The position numbers and the translations under genes are program-made. A stretch of DNA of 26,395 bases from Nodosilinea sp. BSH.14 (GTDB taxonomy: Bacteria; Cyanobacteriota; Cyanobacteriia; Phormidesmidales; Phormidesmidaceae), in contig JALQST010000005.1 of the NCBI GenBank assembly GCA_023264315.1, forward strand, positions 1 to 26,395, in the 5' to 3' direction. Below the pieces are notes generated by a model. That model ran no database searches and was not told the origin of the DNA. It worked only from the letters and a program-made list of their open reading frames with translations. Of this stretch, positions 1-6,785 are shown in pieces. Within the stretch, counting starts at the first letter, position 1. Each line of letters begins with the position of its first letter.

Positions 1-139
1 ACGCACAGCCCCCCGACACCAGGGCTTGGTCAAACACCCGCACGGCATAGCCCCGCCTAGCGAGCAGGGCCGCTGCGGTAAGGCCGCCAATCCCCGCCCC
101 AATCACCACCACACGCTGACCCGTCACCGGATGTCCCAT
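1..139 (-). CDS. FAD-dependent carotenoid desaturase-like protein, N-terminal fragment
   Basis: Only the first 46 codons lie in the window; the gene continues past position 1. The reading frame starts at an ATG (137-139, minus). After a short lead it shows a Rossmann dinucleotide-binding motif, VVVIGAGIGGLTAAALLA, followed by RRGYAVRVFDQ with the acidic residue that usually binds the ribose of FAD, and then a GGCA segment. This arrangement is typical of the phytoene desaturase/CrtI-CrtD-CrtO superfamily of amine-oxidase-like flavoproteins. The GGCA after the second strand reminds me of cyanobacterial C-3',4' desaturases (CrtD), but the fragment is too short to separate CrtD from CrtO, CrtH or other relatives, so I give no symbol. 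It is divergent from the ABC permease pair, with about 137 bp between. Confidence 0.7.
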   Translation of the reverse strand, partial: MGHPVTGQRVVVIGAGIGGLTAAALLARRGYAVRVFDQALVSGGCA

Positions 140-276
140 GACCTCTGTCCCCCTCGTCACCCTAGGGCTTGCCATGCTTGTTACACTTCTTAATACTACT
201 CTCAGTTTAGCGGCTCCGAGGGACGGCCCATCCGCCCCGCACCGTCGGCATAGCGCCGCCCCAGATTGACCTCGGC

Positions 277-1122
277 TTGCCCCTGTCCTACAGTATCGGC
301 AGATGGACTCCCCCCAAGCCTGTGTTTTCCCCGCTCATCCACGCCCTCAAGCTCTCGCGAGTGATGCTGTCGGTGTACTACGCCTACATGGTGGAGTACC
401 GGGCAGAGCTACTGTTTTGGGTGCTATCGGGTACCCTGCCGTTAATTTTGATGGGGCTTTGGGCGGAGGCGGCCCAGAGTGGCCAGTTTGCCCTCAGTGC
501 CACGGACTTTGTGCGCTATTTTTTGGCGGTCTTTCTGGTGCGTCAGTTCACGGTGGTTTGGGTCATTTGGGAATTTGAGCGAGAGGTGGTGGAAGGCAAG
601 CTGTCCCCCTACCTGTTGCAGCCCGTGGATCCAGTGTGGCGGCATTTTTTTAGCCACATTTCCGAGCGCTTTGCCCGATTGCCCTTTGCCTTGGCCCTGG
701 TGGGGCTGTTTGTGTTGCTCTATCCCCAGGCAGCCTGGTGGCCCCGCTGGGAGAATGGACTCCTCGCTCTGCTGGCCATTACCCTAGCCTTTGGTCTGCG
801 GTTTTTAATGCAATACACCTTTGCCCTAGTGGCCTTTTGGACTGAGCGAGCCACCGCCCTAGAGCAGTTTTGGTTTCTGATGTACATCTTTCTGTCGGGG
901 ATGACTGCGCCCTTGGCCCTGTTTCCCGACGGTGTGCGGGCCGTGGTGATGTGGACACCCTTCCCCTACCTGATTTATTTTCCCGCCAGCCTGCTCACGA
1001 ACCAGGCCGATCACCTGATCCAGAGCTTTGGGGCCATGGGGCTGTGGGGAATGGTCTTTTTTGGGATCAATCGCTGGCTATGGCGGCGGGGGCTACGGCA
1101 CTATTCCGGCATGGGAGCCTAG
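277..1122 (+). CDS. ABC-2 type transporter permease (DUF990/PF06182-like), first of pair
   Basis: An integral membrane protein of up to 281 residues with about six hydrophobic segments. The N-terminal part, with VYYAYMVEYRAELLFWVLSG, is typical of the ABC2_membrane_6 (DUF990) permeases, which form half-transporter pairs with a separate ATPase. The following gene starts 3 bp after this stop and encodes a second permease of the same family, so the two probably make a heterodimeric exporter. No ATP-binding subunit is in the window, so the ATPase must be encoded elsewhere. The longest frame begins with TTG at 277 without a clear ribosome-binding site. A GTG at 322 (MFSPLIHALKLSRVML) lies closer to where the conserved region begins and may be the true start. 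The substrate cannot be told from the sequence. Confidence 0.85.
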   Translation: MPLSYSIGRWTPPKPVFSPLIHALKLSRVMLSVYYAYMVEYRAELLFWVLSGTLPLILMGLWAEAAQSGQFALSATDFVRYFLAVFLVRQFTVVWVIWEFEREVVEGKLSPYLLQPVDPVWRHFFSHISERFARLPFALALVGLFVLLYPQAAWWPRWENGLLALLAITLAFGLRFLMQYTFALVAFWTERATALEQFWFLMYIFLSGMTAPLALFPDGVRAVVMWTPFPYLIYFPASLLTNQADHLIQSFGAMGLWGMVFFGINRWLWRRGLRHYSGMGA

Positions 1123-1125
1123 GCC

Positions 1126-1908
1126 ATGGGGCGCTACTGGCAGGTGTTGCAGCTCTTTTGGGGAACGGCCATCGCCGCCGAACTGGAGTATCGGATGAAT
1201 TTCGTCATTGCGGCTCTCACCAGTGTTGGCGGATTGGCGGGCAGTCTCTTCGGGTTGTTTTTGTTCTACCAGGCCGACTATCAATTCCAGGGCTGGAGTT
1301 GGGATGAAGCCCTGCTGGTGTTGGGGATGTTCACCCTGCTCCAGGGCTTTTCCGCCACGCTGCTCATTCCCAACCTCAACAAAATTGTCACCCAAGTTCA
1401 AGAGGGAACCCTCGATTTTGTCCTGCTCAAGCCCATCAGTTCACAGTTTTGGCTCTCCACCCGCCTTCTTTCCCCCTGGGGTTTGCCCGACCTGGTTTTT
1501 GGCCTGTTGGTCATCGCCTATGCGGGCCGTCACCTCGACCTAAGTTGGATGGCCTACCTTCGGGCGGTACCGCCCCTGGTGTGTGGTGCCCTCAGCTTAT
1601 ATAGTCTGTGGTTTATGCTGGGAGCCACCAGCATTTGGTTTGTCAAGGTCTACAATGTCACCGAGGTTCTGCGGGGCCTGCTGGAGGCCGGACGGTTCCC
1701 TGTGGTGGGCTACCCCGTGGCCTACCGGATCTTTTTCACCTTTGTGATTCCCGTGGCCTTCCTCACCACCATTCCCGCCCAGGCCATGCTCAAACCCGGG
1801 AGCCAGGGCTGGCTGCTCGCCTCAGCCCTGCTTGCCTCAGCCCTGCTCTGGGTGGCGAACCGTTTTTGGCGCTTTGCCCTGCGGTTCTACACCAGTGCCT
1901 CCAGTTAA
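1126..1908 (+). CDS. ABC-2 type transporter permease (DUF990/PF06182-like), second of pair
   Basis: A 260-residue polytopic membrane protein. It starts at an ATG 3 bp after the stop of the preceding permease, so the two are almost certainly co-transcribed and translationally coupled. It shows the family pattern: an amphipathic start (MGRYWQVLQLFWGTAIAAELEYRMNF), alternating hydrophobic helices, and a cytoplasmic loop with LLIPNLNKIVTQVQEGTLDFVLLKPISSQFW (split here only for reading), where LDFVLLKP is a hallmark of this permease group. It should pair with the upstream subunit and an unlinked ATPase. The transported compound is unknown. A hairpin at 1934-1957 closes the operon. Confidence 0.85.
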   Translation: MGRYWQVLQLFWGTAIAAELEYRMNFVIAALTSVGGLAGSLFGLFLFYQADYQFQGWSWDEALLVLGMFTLLQGFSATLLIPNLNKIVTQVQEGTLDFVLLKPISSQFWLSTRLLSPWGLPDLVFGLLVIAYAGRHLDLSWMAYLRAVPPLVCGALSLYSLWFMLGATSIWFVKVYNVTEVLRGLLEAGRFPVVGYPVAYRIFFTFVIPVAFLTTIPAQAMLKPGSQGWLLASALLASALLWVANRFWRFALRFYTSASS

Positions 1909-1933
1909 CCGCAGTAGGATCAGTGACCTCAGT

Positions 1934-1960
1934 GACCGTCGCCCCCTGGCGGCGGTCTTT
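1934..1960 (+). terminator. Hairpin terminator after the ABC permease pair
   Basis: A 10-bp stem (1934-1943 with 1948-1957, one G·T pair) around a CCCT loop, followed by TTT. It sits 25 bp after the second permease stop and just before the end of the convergent gene at 1965. The T-run is short, so efficiency is uncertain. Confidence 0.6.
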
Positions 1961-1964
1961 GCCC

Positions 1965-2438
1965 CTACACCAGGTCTCTGGCGCGGCGCACCGTGTAGGG
2001 AAGCACCCCCACCAGGAGCGCAAAGGCTTCATCGGGCACCTGATCGACGGTCTCGGTCGTGAAGTAGCTCTTAAACTGTTCGAGAATCATTCGGGCTCGG
2101 TCAAGGGCGACGGGCTTGTCCGTGAAGTTTTGGGTCAGGCGTACCCATTGCAGACGAATTTTTAGGGCTTTTTGCTGCTCCTCAGCGGAGGGGGCAGGCA
2201 ACAGCGATAGGCTACCAAGGGGAATAACGCCGCAACACTCGCCATCGAGGCCACCTCCCACCGCCGCCCCCGGGCCAGCAAATTCCGTATAAAACCCCTT
2301 GTGAAGGATCAGCCCATTGCGACGGCGGCTATTTACAATCCAGAGATCCGCACTGCGCACCTTCGCCAAAATATCCCCATGTTCCGGCGGTGTCATGCCC
2401 TGATACCCTATTAGGGTCGCTTGGGATCGGGTTGGCAT
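1965..2438 (-). CDS. Conserved cyanobacterial protein of unknown function
   Basis: A 157-residue soluble protein starting at ATG (2436-2438, minus). I do not recognise a named domain. There is no signal peptide or membrane segment. The N-terminal half is rich in short beta-like stretches and contains YQGMTPPEHGDIL, VRSADLWIVNSRRRNG, ILHKGFYTEFAGPG and GECCGVIPLGSL. The C-terminal half looks helical (SAEEQQKALKIRLQWVRL, LDRARMILEQFKSYF) and ends in a basic VRRARDLV. The codon use matches the neighbours and the sequence reads as a real, constrained protein. It converges on the ABC permease operon, and the next gene on its strand begins about 260 bp upstream. No function should be assigned. Confidence 0.7.
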   Translation of the reverse strand: MPTRSQATLIGYQGMTPPEHGDILAKVRSADLWIVNSRRRNGLILHKGFYTEFAGPGAAVGGGLDGECCGVIPLGSLSLLPAPSAEEQQKALKIRLQWVRLTQNFTDKPVALDRARMILEQFKSYFTTETVDQVPDEAFALLVGVLPYTVRRARDLV

Positions 2439-2672
2439 AGAGAGATTAGAGGGGCGGGGGGCAATTCGGCAAAGGCTGAAACCATAAGGTTGAGGCCATC
2501 GAAACCTAGTGGTTATCCGTCGATGTACGTCTACTTATAGGTCACATTCTAGGACACCTCCTTCCTTCCACTTCGGCAGAATGGTCAAATTCCGCTGAAG
2601 GAGATCGCCACTTCCGGGCTACAACGATGAAAATTCTGTGAACTTTTGGAGAAAAAGCCTCAGTAAAAGCCC

Positions 2673-2693
2673 GGACAAGGGTTTTCCTTGCCC
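2673..2693 (-). terminator. Possible weak hairpin terminator of the GNAT gene
   Basis: A short hairpin, CAAGG-GTTTT-CCTTG (2676-2690) extended by GG/CC across a mismatch, lies 10 bp beyond the acetyltransferase stop. On the minus transcript it is followed by GGGCTTTT rather than a proper U-tract, so termination is only possible, not clear. Confidence 0.3.
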
Positions 2694-2702
2694 CCTTGGA
2701 CA

Positions 2703-3374
2703 TTAGGACTGCAAACCCTGGGAGGAGGCTGAAACCCGCTTTTGCAGCAAGAGCCGACGGGGTTGAAGCCCCAGCCACACAGCCATTCCCTCCTCCGATT
2801 GGAACACCTCGAAGCCAACCCGGTGGTAGAGCTGTCGAGCCCCTGGGTTGTCCTCCATGACGTGTAGATAGAGGTGCTCAATTCGCCAGGTCAAGGCCAG
2901 GGATTCGCAGGCCGCCAGCAATTGGGCGGCAAATCCCCGTCGTCGCCAGGGCTGAATCACCGCCAGGTTAGAAATGTAGACATACCGGGCGCTCGTGGCT
3001 TGCCATGGCCAAGACTGACGCTGGGCAATTTCCACAGTGCCCACAATGATCTCCCGGCCCAGGGAAGTCTCTCCGGGGGCGGTGGAATCTAGGGCTACCA
3101 CCGCAAGGCAAGCGTAGCCGTGGCGTTCAGTTTTGAGCCGTTGTTTTAGGTCTTCCTGAATGCCTAACCGCATGAGGGGATACAACCAGGCTAGCCAGCC
3201 CGTTCGATCATAGAAGCTGCTGGCCAGCACCTCCGTCAGTTGTTCCAAATCTCCGAGCCTAGCGAGCCGAACCTGGACAGTGGGCTGGCCCGCTGTGGAT
3301 GCCCACTCCGCTGGGTGACGAACCCCAGCCAGGGCCTTTACCCACGAAAATCGGTTAAAGGTTGATTCAGCCAT
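2703..3374 (-). CDS. GNAT-family N-acetyltransferase
   Basis: A 223-residue protein. I place the start at the ATG 3372-3374 (MAESTFNRFSWVK), because the longer open frame runs through the tRNA-Pro gene upstream. The first 60 residues are not conserved-looking. The acetyl-CoA fold then begins with VQVRLARLGDLEQLTEVLASSF. Motif A is clear: YVYISNLAVIQPWRRRGFAAQLL, where RRRGFA matches the Q/RxxGxG/A pyrophosphate-binding loop. Motif B follows with YLHVMEDNPGARQLYHRVGFE, the classic N-x-x-A-x-x-L-Y-x-x-x-G-F ending. It should transfer an acetyl (or other acyl) group from CoA to an amine, but the substrate cannot be inferred. The tRNA gene lies 66 bp upstream on the same strand. Confidence 0.85.
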   Translation of the reverse strand: MAESTFNRFSWVKALAGVRHPAEWASTAGQPTVQVRLARLGDLEQLTEVLASSFYDRTGWLAWLYPLMRLGIQEDLKQRLKTERHGYACLAVVALDSTAPGETSLGREIIVGTVEIAQRQSWPWQATSARYVYISNLAVIQPWRRRGFAAQLLAACESLALTWRIEHLYLHVMEDNPGARQLYHRVGFEVFQSEEGMAVWLGLQPRRLLLQKRVSASSQGLQS

Positions 3375-3440
3375 GGCACCCAAGGTACGTCGCAACCCGT
3401 ACTGACCACCCCTGCGGCCTGGGGGGACATTCACTGAAAT

Positions 3441-3513
3441 CGGGATGGCGGGATTCGAACCCACGGCCCCTTCGTCCCGAACGAAGTGCGCTACCAAGCT
3501 GCGCTACATCCCG
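3441..3513 (-). tRNA. tRNA-Pro (anticodon CGG)
   Basis: Read on the minus strand, the 73 bases fold into a complete cloverleaf. The acceptor stem CGGGATG/CATCCCG is perfect, the D stem is GCGC/GCGC, and the anticodon stem CTTCG/CGAAG carries the loop TTCGGGA, giving anticodon CGG. The variable region is GGGCC and the T arm is GTGGG-TTCGAAT-CCCGC. The CCA end is not encoded. The longer open frame of the acetyltransferase gene that crosses it is therefore not real. Confidence 0.96.
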
Positions 3514-3569
3514 TTTTGCTTAACTAGCCTACCACACCCCGATTCGCCTTGGCGGAGGAGAATCCCGCC

Positions 3570-3603
3570 AAAAAAGAATGCCGCCCAGCACCGGATGGAC
3601 GGC
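3570..3603 (-). terminator. Rho-independent terminator downstream of desC
   Basis: On the minus strand an 8-bp stem (3596-3603 with 3580-3587, one G·T pair) around an 8-base loop is followed by ATTC and six T (3575-3570). This is a good intrinsic terminator about 90 bp beyond the desaturase stop. A separate 9-bp inverted repeat, GTCTCCTGA/TCAGGAGAC (3610-3618 and 3647-3655), lies between it and the gene. Confidence 0.65.
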
Positions 3604-3674
3604 ATCGGTGTCTCCTGAACACCCCGACGCTAACGCATTGGGATGATCAGGAGACTCTGGGTGGGGAGACCTCT

Positions 3675-3693
3675 GGGCGAGGAGACCTCGCCC
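3675..3693. repeat. Short palindromic repeat abutting the desC stop codon
   Basis: A perfect 8-bp hairpin, GGGCGAGG-AGA-CCTCGCCC, ends at the base next to the stop codon of desC (3694-3696). The 9-mer GGAGACCTC occurs twice here (3665-3673 and 3681-3689). From memory, GTAGGGGCGAGG-type palindromes are dispersed in filamentous cyanobacterial genomes, and here the stop codon TAG itself forms part of that string on the minus strand. Confidence 0.5.
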
Positions 3694-4524
3694 CTACTCG
3701 GCGGTGCTGGGGTTGGCGAGTTTGACTTTCTTGGCCAGACCGACCATTTCCAGCAGGCGGATGGTCATCCAGGTGATGTCGATTTCCCACCACTGGAGGC
3801 CGTGGCGAGCGGAGTATTGGAAGGCGTGGTGGTTGTTGTGCCAGCCTTCGCCGTAGGTGACGAGGGCCACCCACCAGCAGTTGACGGATTTGTCGTCGGT
3901 TTCGTAGGTGCGGTAGCCGAATTTGTGGGTGGCGCTGTTCACCAGCCAGGTACAGTGGTAAACCACCACCAGCCGGACAAAGATACCCCAAAACACGAAG
4001 GGCCAGCCACCCAGGAAGTAGAGCGCTACACCGAGGGCCACTTGCAGGGCGAGGAAATATTTTTCAAAGAACAGATAAACGGGATCTTCGGCGATGTCGC
4101 GGGTGAAGCGGCCCATTTCTTTCTTGGCGGGCACTTCCCGCAGCATCCAGCCCATGTGGCTCCACCAGAAGCCCTTGTTGGAGTCGTGGTGGTCGTTGCT
4201 TTGGTCGGAAAAGGCGTGGTGGTGGCGGTGTAGGCCCACCCAGGTGATGGGGCCGTGCTGGCAGGCCAGGGTGCCGCAGAACACGAAGAAGTATTCCAGC
4301 CACTTGGGCACCTGGAAGCTGCGGTGGGAAATGAGGCGGTGCCAGCCCAGGGTGATACCCAGGCAACCCGTCACCCAGTGCAGCAGCAGGGCTACCCCCA
4401 CCGCCGCCCAGGAAAAGTTTCCGGGCAAAAACGCCATGAGCGCTAGGCCATGCATGACGACCATGAACCACAGAGTGACCCAGTCGCGGGGGAGGCTAGT
4501 GGTGGTAGGGGTTGTTGCAGTCAT
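3694..4524 (-). CDS. desC: Acyl-lipid Δ9 fatty acid desaturase
   Basis: A 276-residue membrane di-iron desaturase that would introduce the first double bond into C16/C18 acyl chains of membrane glycerolipids, using ferredoxin in cyanobacteria. All three histidine clusters are intact: HRLISH (62-67), HRHHH (99-103) and HNNHH (229-233), with hydrophobic pairs at about 16-57 and 155-190 placing them on the cytoplasmic face. The length and the spacing of the boxes match the cyanobacterial DesC group rather than DesA or DesB. I start at the ATG 4522-4524. A TTG at 4551 would add nine residues but lies inside the repeat block described separately. The promoter region contains three tandem 13-14 bp units. 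The downstream gene for a PLP enzyme is divergent. Confidence 0.93.
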   Translation of the reverse strand: MTATTPTTTSLPRDWVTLWFMVVMHGLALMAFLPGNFSWAAVGVALLLHWVTGCLGITLGWHRLISHRSFQVPKWLEYFFVFCGTLACQHGPITWVGLHRHHHAFSDQSNDHHDSNKGFWWSHMGWMLREVPAKKEMGRFTRDIAEDPVYLFFEKYFLALQVALGVALYFLGGWPFVFWGIFVRLVVVYHCTWLVNSATHKFGYRTYETDDKSVNCWWVALVTYGEGWHNNHHAFQYSARHGLQWWEIDITWMTIRLLEMVGLAKKVKLANPSTAE

Positions 4525-4536
4525 GAACGAAATCTC

Positions 4537-4577
4537 TGAAGTTTTGGACAAAAAGTTTAGGCAAAAAGTTTTGGACA
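4537..4577 (-). promoter_or_regulatory. Three tandem 13-14 bp repeats just upstream of desC
   Basis: Read on the minus strand, three head-to-tail units lie back to back: TGTCCAAAACTTTT (4577-4564), TGCCTAAACTTTT (4563-4551) and TGTCCAAAACTTCA (4550-4537). They end 12 bp before the desaturase ATG. The outer two share 12 identical bases. Their position fits an operator array or a 5'-UTR element; the factor is unknown. Confidence 0.5.
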
Positions 4578-4652
4578 GGGTGAATAAATTTGAGGGACAA
4601 TAAGTCTCCCTCGTTTCTTAACGAAAAAAACTAACCTTCGCAACGATCAAAC

Positions 4653-5867
4653 ATGATGATGCCGTCAGAGTCCTCAATGTTTCCGATTTTTTACGGAATT
4701 GACACCCAGGTCAAGCATAACCTTGAGCGGGTGCTCAGGGCATTCCGGCAGCATCGGGTGGGAAGCCACCATTTCAGTAGTGTGTCGGGCTATGGCCATG
4801 ATGACCTAGGCCGAGACACCTTGGATAACGTGTTTGCGGAGGTATTTCAGGCGGAAGCGGCCCTTGTGCGGTCGCAATTTGTGTCGGGTACCCATGCCAT
4901 TGCCTGCGCCCTCTACGGCGTTCTTCGCCCTGGGGATGAATGTTTGGCAGTAGCAGGAGCCCCCTACGACACCCTGGAGGAGGTGATTGGATTGCGATCA
5001 TCGGGCCAGGGTTCACTGGCAGAATTTGGGATCACCTATCGAGAATTACCATTGACCGCCGCCGATTCCGTGGATTGGGACGCCCTAGAAACCGCCATTA
5101 AACCGAATACTCGGCTGGTACACATTCAGCGTTCCTGCGGCTACAGTTGGCGCACAACCCTAACCATAGCCGAAATTGAGCGCATCGTGGCGACGGTAAA
5201 ACGGCAGAAATCCGACGTGGTCTGTTTTGTCGATAACTGCTATGGGGAGTTTTTGGAAGACCGGGAACCCACCGCCGTCGGAGCGGATCTGATGGCCGGA
5301 TCGCTGATTAAAAATCCGGGCGGCACCATTGCCACCACCGGGGCCTACGTGGCCGGACGGGCGGATTTGGTGGAAGCGGCAGCCTGTCGGCTGACGGCAC
5401 CAGGCATCGGCTCCAGCGGTGGATCTAGCCTGAGCCAAAACCGTCTGATGTACCAGGGGCTTTTTCTCGCGCCGCAGATGGTGGGGGAGGCGATGAAGGG
5501 AAATTATCTCCTTGCGGCCACCTTCGATGCCCTGGGATACCCGGTCAAGCCCCATCCCGCCCTGGCCCAGCGAGACGTGATTCAGGCGATCAAGCTGGGC
5601 TCGCCCGAAAAAATGATCGCCTTCTGCAAGGCCATTCAGCAGCATTCCCCCATCGATGCCTACGTGGAACCCGTCCCCGCCGTCACCCCCGGTTACGACA
5701 CCCCACTGGTGATGGCCGGGGGCACCTTCATCGACGGCAGCACTTCAGAGCTTTCCGCCGATGGGCCATTGCGCGAGCCCTACGTGGTTTACTGCCAGGG
5801 CGGCACCCACTGGACCCATGTGGCCCTAGCCGTGGAGGCCGCTGTGGACGCCATTGGGCCAGCCTAG
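4653..5867 (+). CDS. Methionine gamma-lyase family / aluminium resistance-like PLP protein
   Basis: A 404-residue fold-type I PLP enzyme of the family Pfam calls Met_gamma_lyase (PF06838), often annotated as aluminium resistance protein. Visible marks are FVSGTHAIACALYGVLRPGDE (75-95, the phosphate-binding region), VVCFVDNCYGEF (189-200) with the Asp that contacts the pyridine nitrogen, and SLIKNPGGTIATTGAY (217-232) with Lys220 as the likely Schiff-base lysine. The C-terminal part (GYDTPLVMAGGTFIDGSTSELSADGP, split only for reading) and YVVYCQGGTHWTH are also family-typical. The real substrate is not well established for this group. Three ATG codons run in a row at the start, and an internal Met9 is a possible alternative. 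The gene is monocistronic and divergent from desC. Confidence 0.88.
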   Translation: MMMPSESSMFPIFYGIDTQVKHNLERVLRAFRQHRVGSHHFSSVSGYGHDDLGRDTLDNVFAEVFQAEAALVRSQFVSGTHAIACALYGVLRPGDECLAVAGAPYDTLEEVIGLRSSGQGSLAEFGITYRELPLTAADSVDWDALETAIKPNTRLVHIQRSCGYSWRTTLTIAEIERIVATVKRQKSDVVCFVDNCYGEFLEDREPTAVGADLMAGSLIKNPGGTIATTGAYVAGRADLVEAAACRLTAPGIGSSGGSSLSQNRLMYQGLFLAPQMVGEAMKGNYLLAATFDALGYPVKPHPALAQRDVIQAIKLGSPEKMIAFCKAIQQHSPIDAYVEPVPAVTPGYDTPLVMAGGTFIDGSTSELSADGPLREPYVVYCQGGTHWTHVALAVEAAVDAIGPA

Positions 5868-6104
5868 ACATTTCCCGGGCGAAAACCCTTTCCCCAAGGG
5901 AAATCAGGCAGTGCTAGGATGGGACACTGTAACAACTTGTAACGCCGTCGATGGCCTTGGACAGTGGTCTTGGCCCACCGAGGCCGGGGCACTTTGGGGT
6001 GCCCGGTTGCGTCACTGGCACAGGTGGCCCAATGACCTTGGATCGCAAACGTTAAAGTTTTGACTGATTTTCCCAAGATTATGTGTCCATCTAGACGGTT
6101 TTCC

Positions 6105-6109
6105 GGAGG
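6105..6109 (+). promoter_or_regulatory. Strong ribosome-binding site of the DUF2808 gene
   Basis: GGAGG lies 6 bases before the ATG at 6116 and fixes this start. A TTGACT at 6060-6065 could be a -35 box, but no convincing -10 follows. Confidence 0.6.
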
Positions 6110-6115
6110 TACCCC

Positions 6116-6676
6116 ATGACATCCCCCAAACGTTCCCTGAGGTTCGCGATGCTGGCCCTGGCCGCAGCCACCCTGGCAACGGGAGTTGGGGTCGCGCTGC
6201 CCCAGCCCACCTCAGCGCAATCGGGCCTGACTATCTTTGGCGGCGTTGAGGCCGAATATCGTCTGCGCTACTTCATTGACTTCAACCGCCCCCGTAACCG
6301 CAACAGCCGCTACTACTTGCAGGTTCCTCGGACCAAGGTGGAGCGTGATGTTCTATCCCTCGAACTTGAATATCCCGAATCTTTCACGGCACGACGGGGC
6401 CGCTTAAATCCTGATACGATTCAACTCCGCCAGGGAGACTGGCGCGGTGGCGATATCATTCCTGTGCAGAGCATTGAAGCAGAGGAGGGTTCAGGTCGCA
6501 TCGTCATCACCCCCGAAGCGCCAATCCCGGCTAACACCAACTTCGTCATTGTGATGAACAACGTCACTAACCCCAACCGCTACGGCTACCACTACTTCAA
6601 CCTGAACATGATGTTCCAGGGGGATGTGCTGAACCAGTACGTGGGCACATGGCCCCTCGAACTTGGGGTGGACTAG
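6116..6676 (+). CDS. DUF2808-domain secreted protein
   Basis: A 186-residue exported protein. Residues 1-34 form a signal peptide (basic MTSPKRSLR, hydrophobic FAMLALAAATLATGVGVAL, then PTSAQS, with cleavage probable after SAQ). The mature part carries the pattern of DUF2808, a family seen mainly in cyanobacteria: YYLQVPRTKVERDVLSLELEYPESF, then DTIQLRQGD, and a closing segment NPNRYGYHYFNLNMMFQGD (split only for reading) followed by QYVGTWPLEL. Such proteins are predicted to be beta-rich and periplasmic or surface-located; their role is unknown. The start is fixed by GGAGG. A strong hairpin follows the gene, so it is probably monocistronic. Confidence 0.88.
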   Translation: MTSPKRSLRFAMLALAAATLATGVGVALPQPTSAQSGLTIFGGVEAEYRLRYFIDFNRPRNRNSRYYLQVPRTKVERDVLSLELEYPESFTARRGRLNPDTIQLRQGDWRGGDIIPVQSIEAEEGSGRIVITPEAPIPANTNFVIVMNNVTNPNRYGYHYFNLNMMFQGDVLNQYVGTWPLELGVD

Positions 6677-6713
6677 ACCGAGCAACGTTGGGGTAGTCAC
6701 CGCTTGAACCGCG

Positions 6714-6743
6714 CCCCCCGCTGTCCCAGTAGACAGCGGGGGG
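6714..6743. terminator. Strong hairpin between convergent genes
   Basis: A perfect 12-bp GC-rich stem, CCCCCCGCTGTC/GACAGCGGGGGG, around the loop CCAGTA. It lies 37 bp after the DUF2808 stop and 42 bp before the end of the convergent ATPase gene, and could stop transcription from both sides. It lacks a T-run on either strand. Confidence 0.65.
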
Positions 6744-6785
6744 TTCGTGTATCCCGGCTAGGGCATTCCGCCTAGGAAATTCCGG

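Noticed and set aside
3375..3497. N-terminal extension of the GNAT acetyltransferase frame
   Set aside because: It runs through the tRNA-Pro gene on the same strand and has no family resemblance; the ATG at 3374 gives a normal protein.
5889..5903. Hairpin TTTCCC-CAA-GGGAAA after the PLP enzyme gene, considered as a terminator
   Set aside because: Short and AT-containing stem without a T-run; too weak to list as a terminator.
5929..5942. NtcA-like site GTA-N8-TAA upstream of the DUF2808 gene
   Set aside because: One mismatch to GTAN8TAC, no -10 box about 22 bp downstream, and more than 170 bp from the gene; such matches are common by chance.
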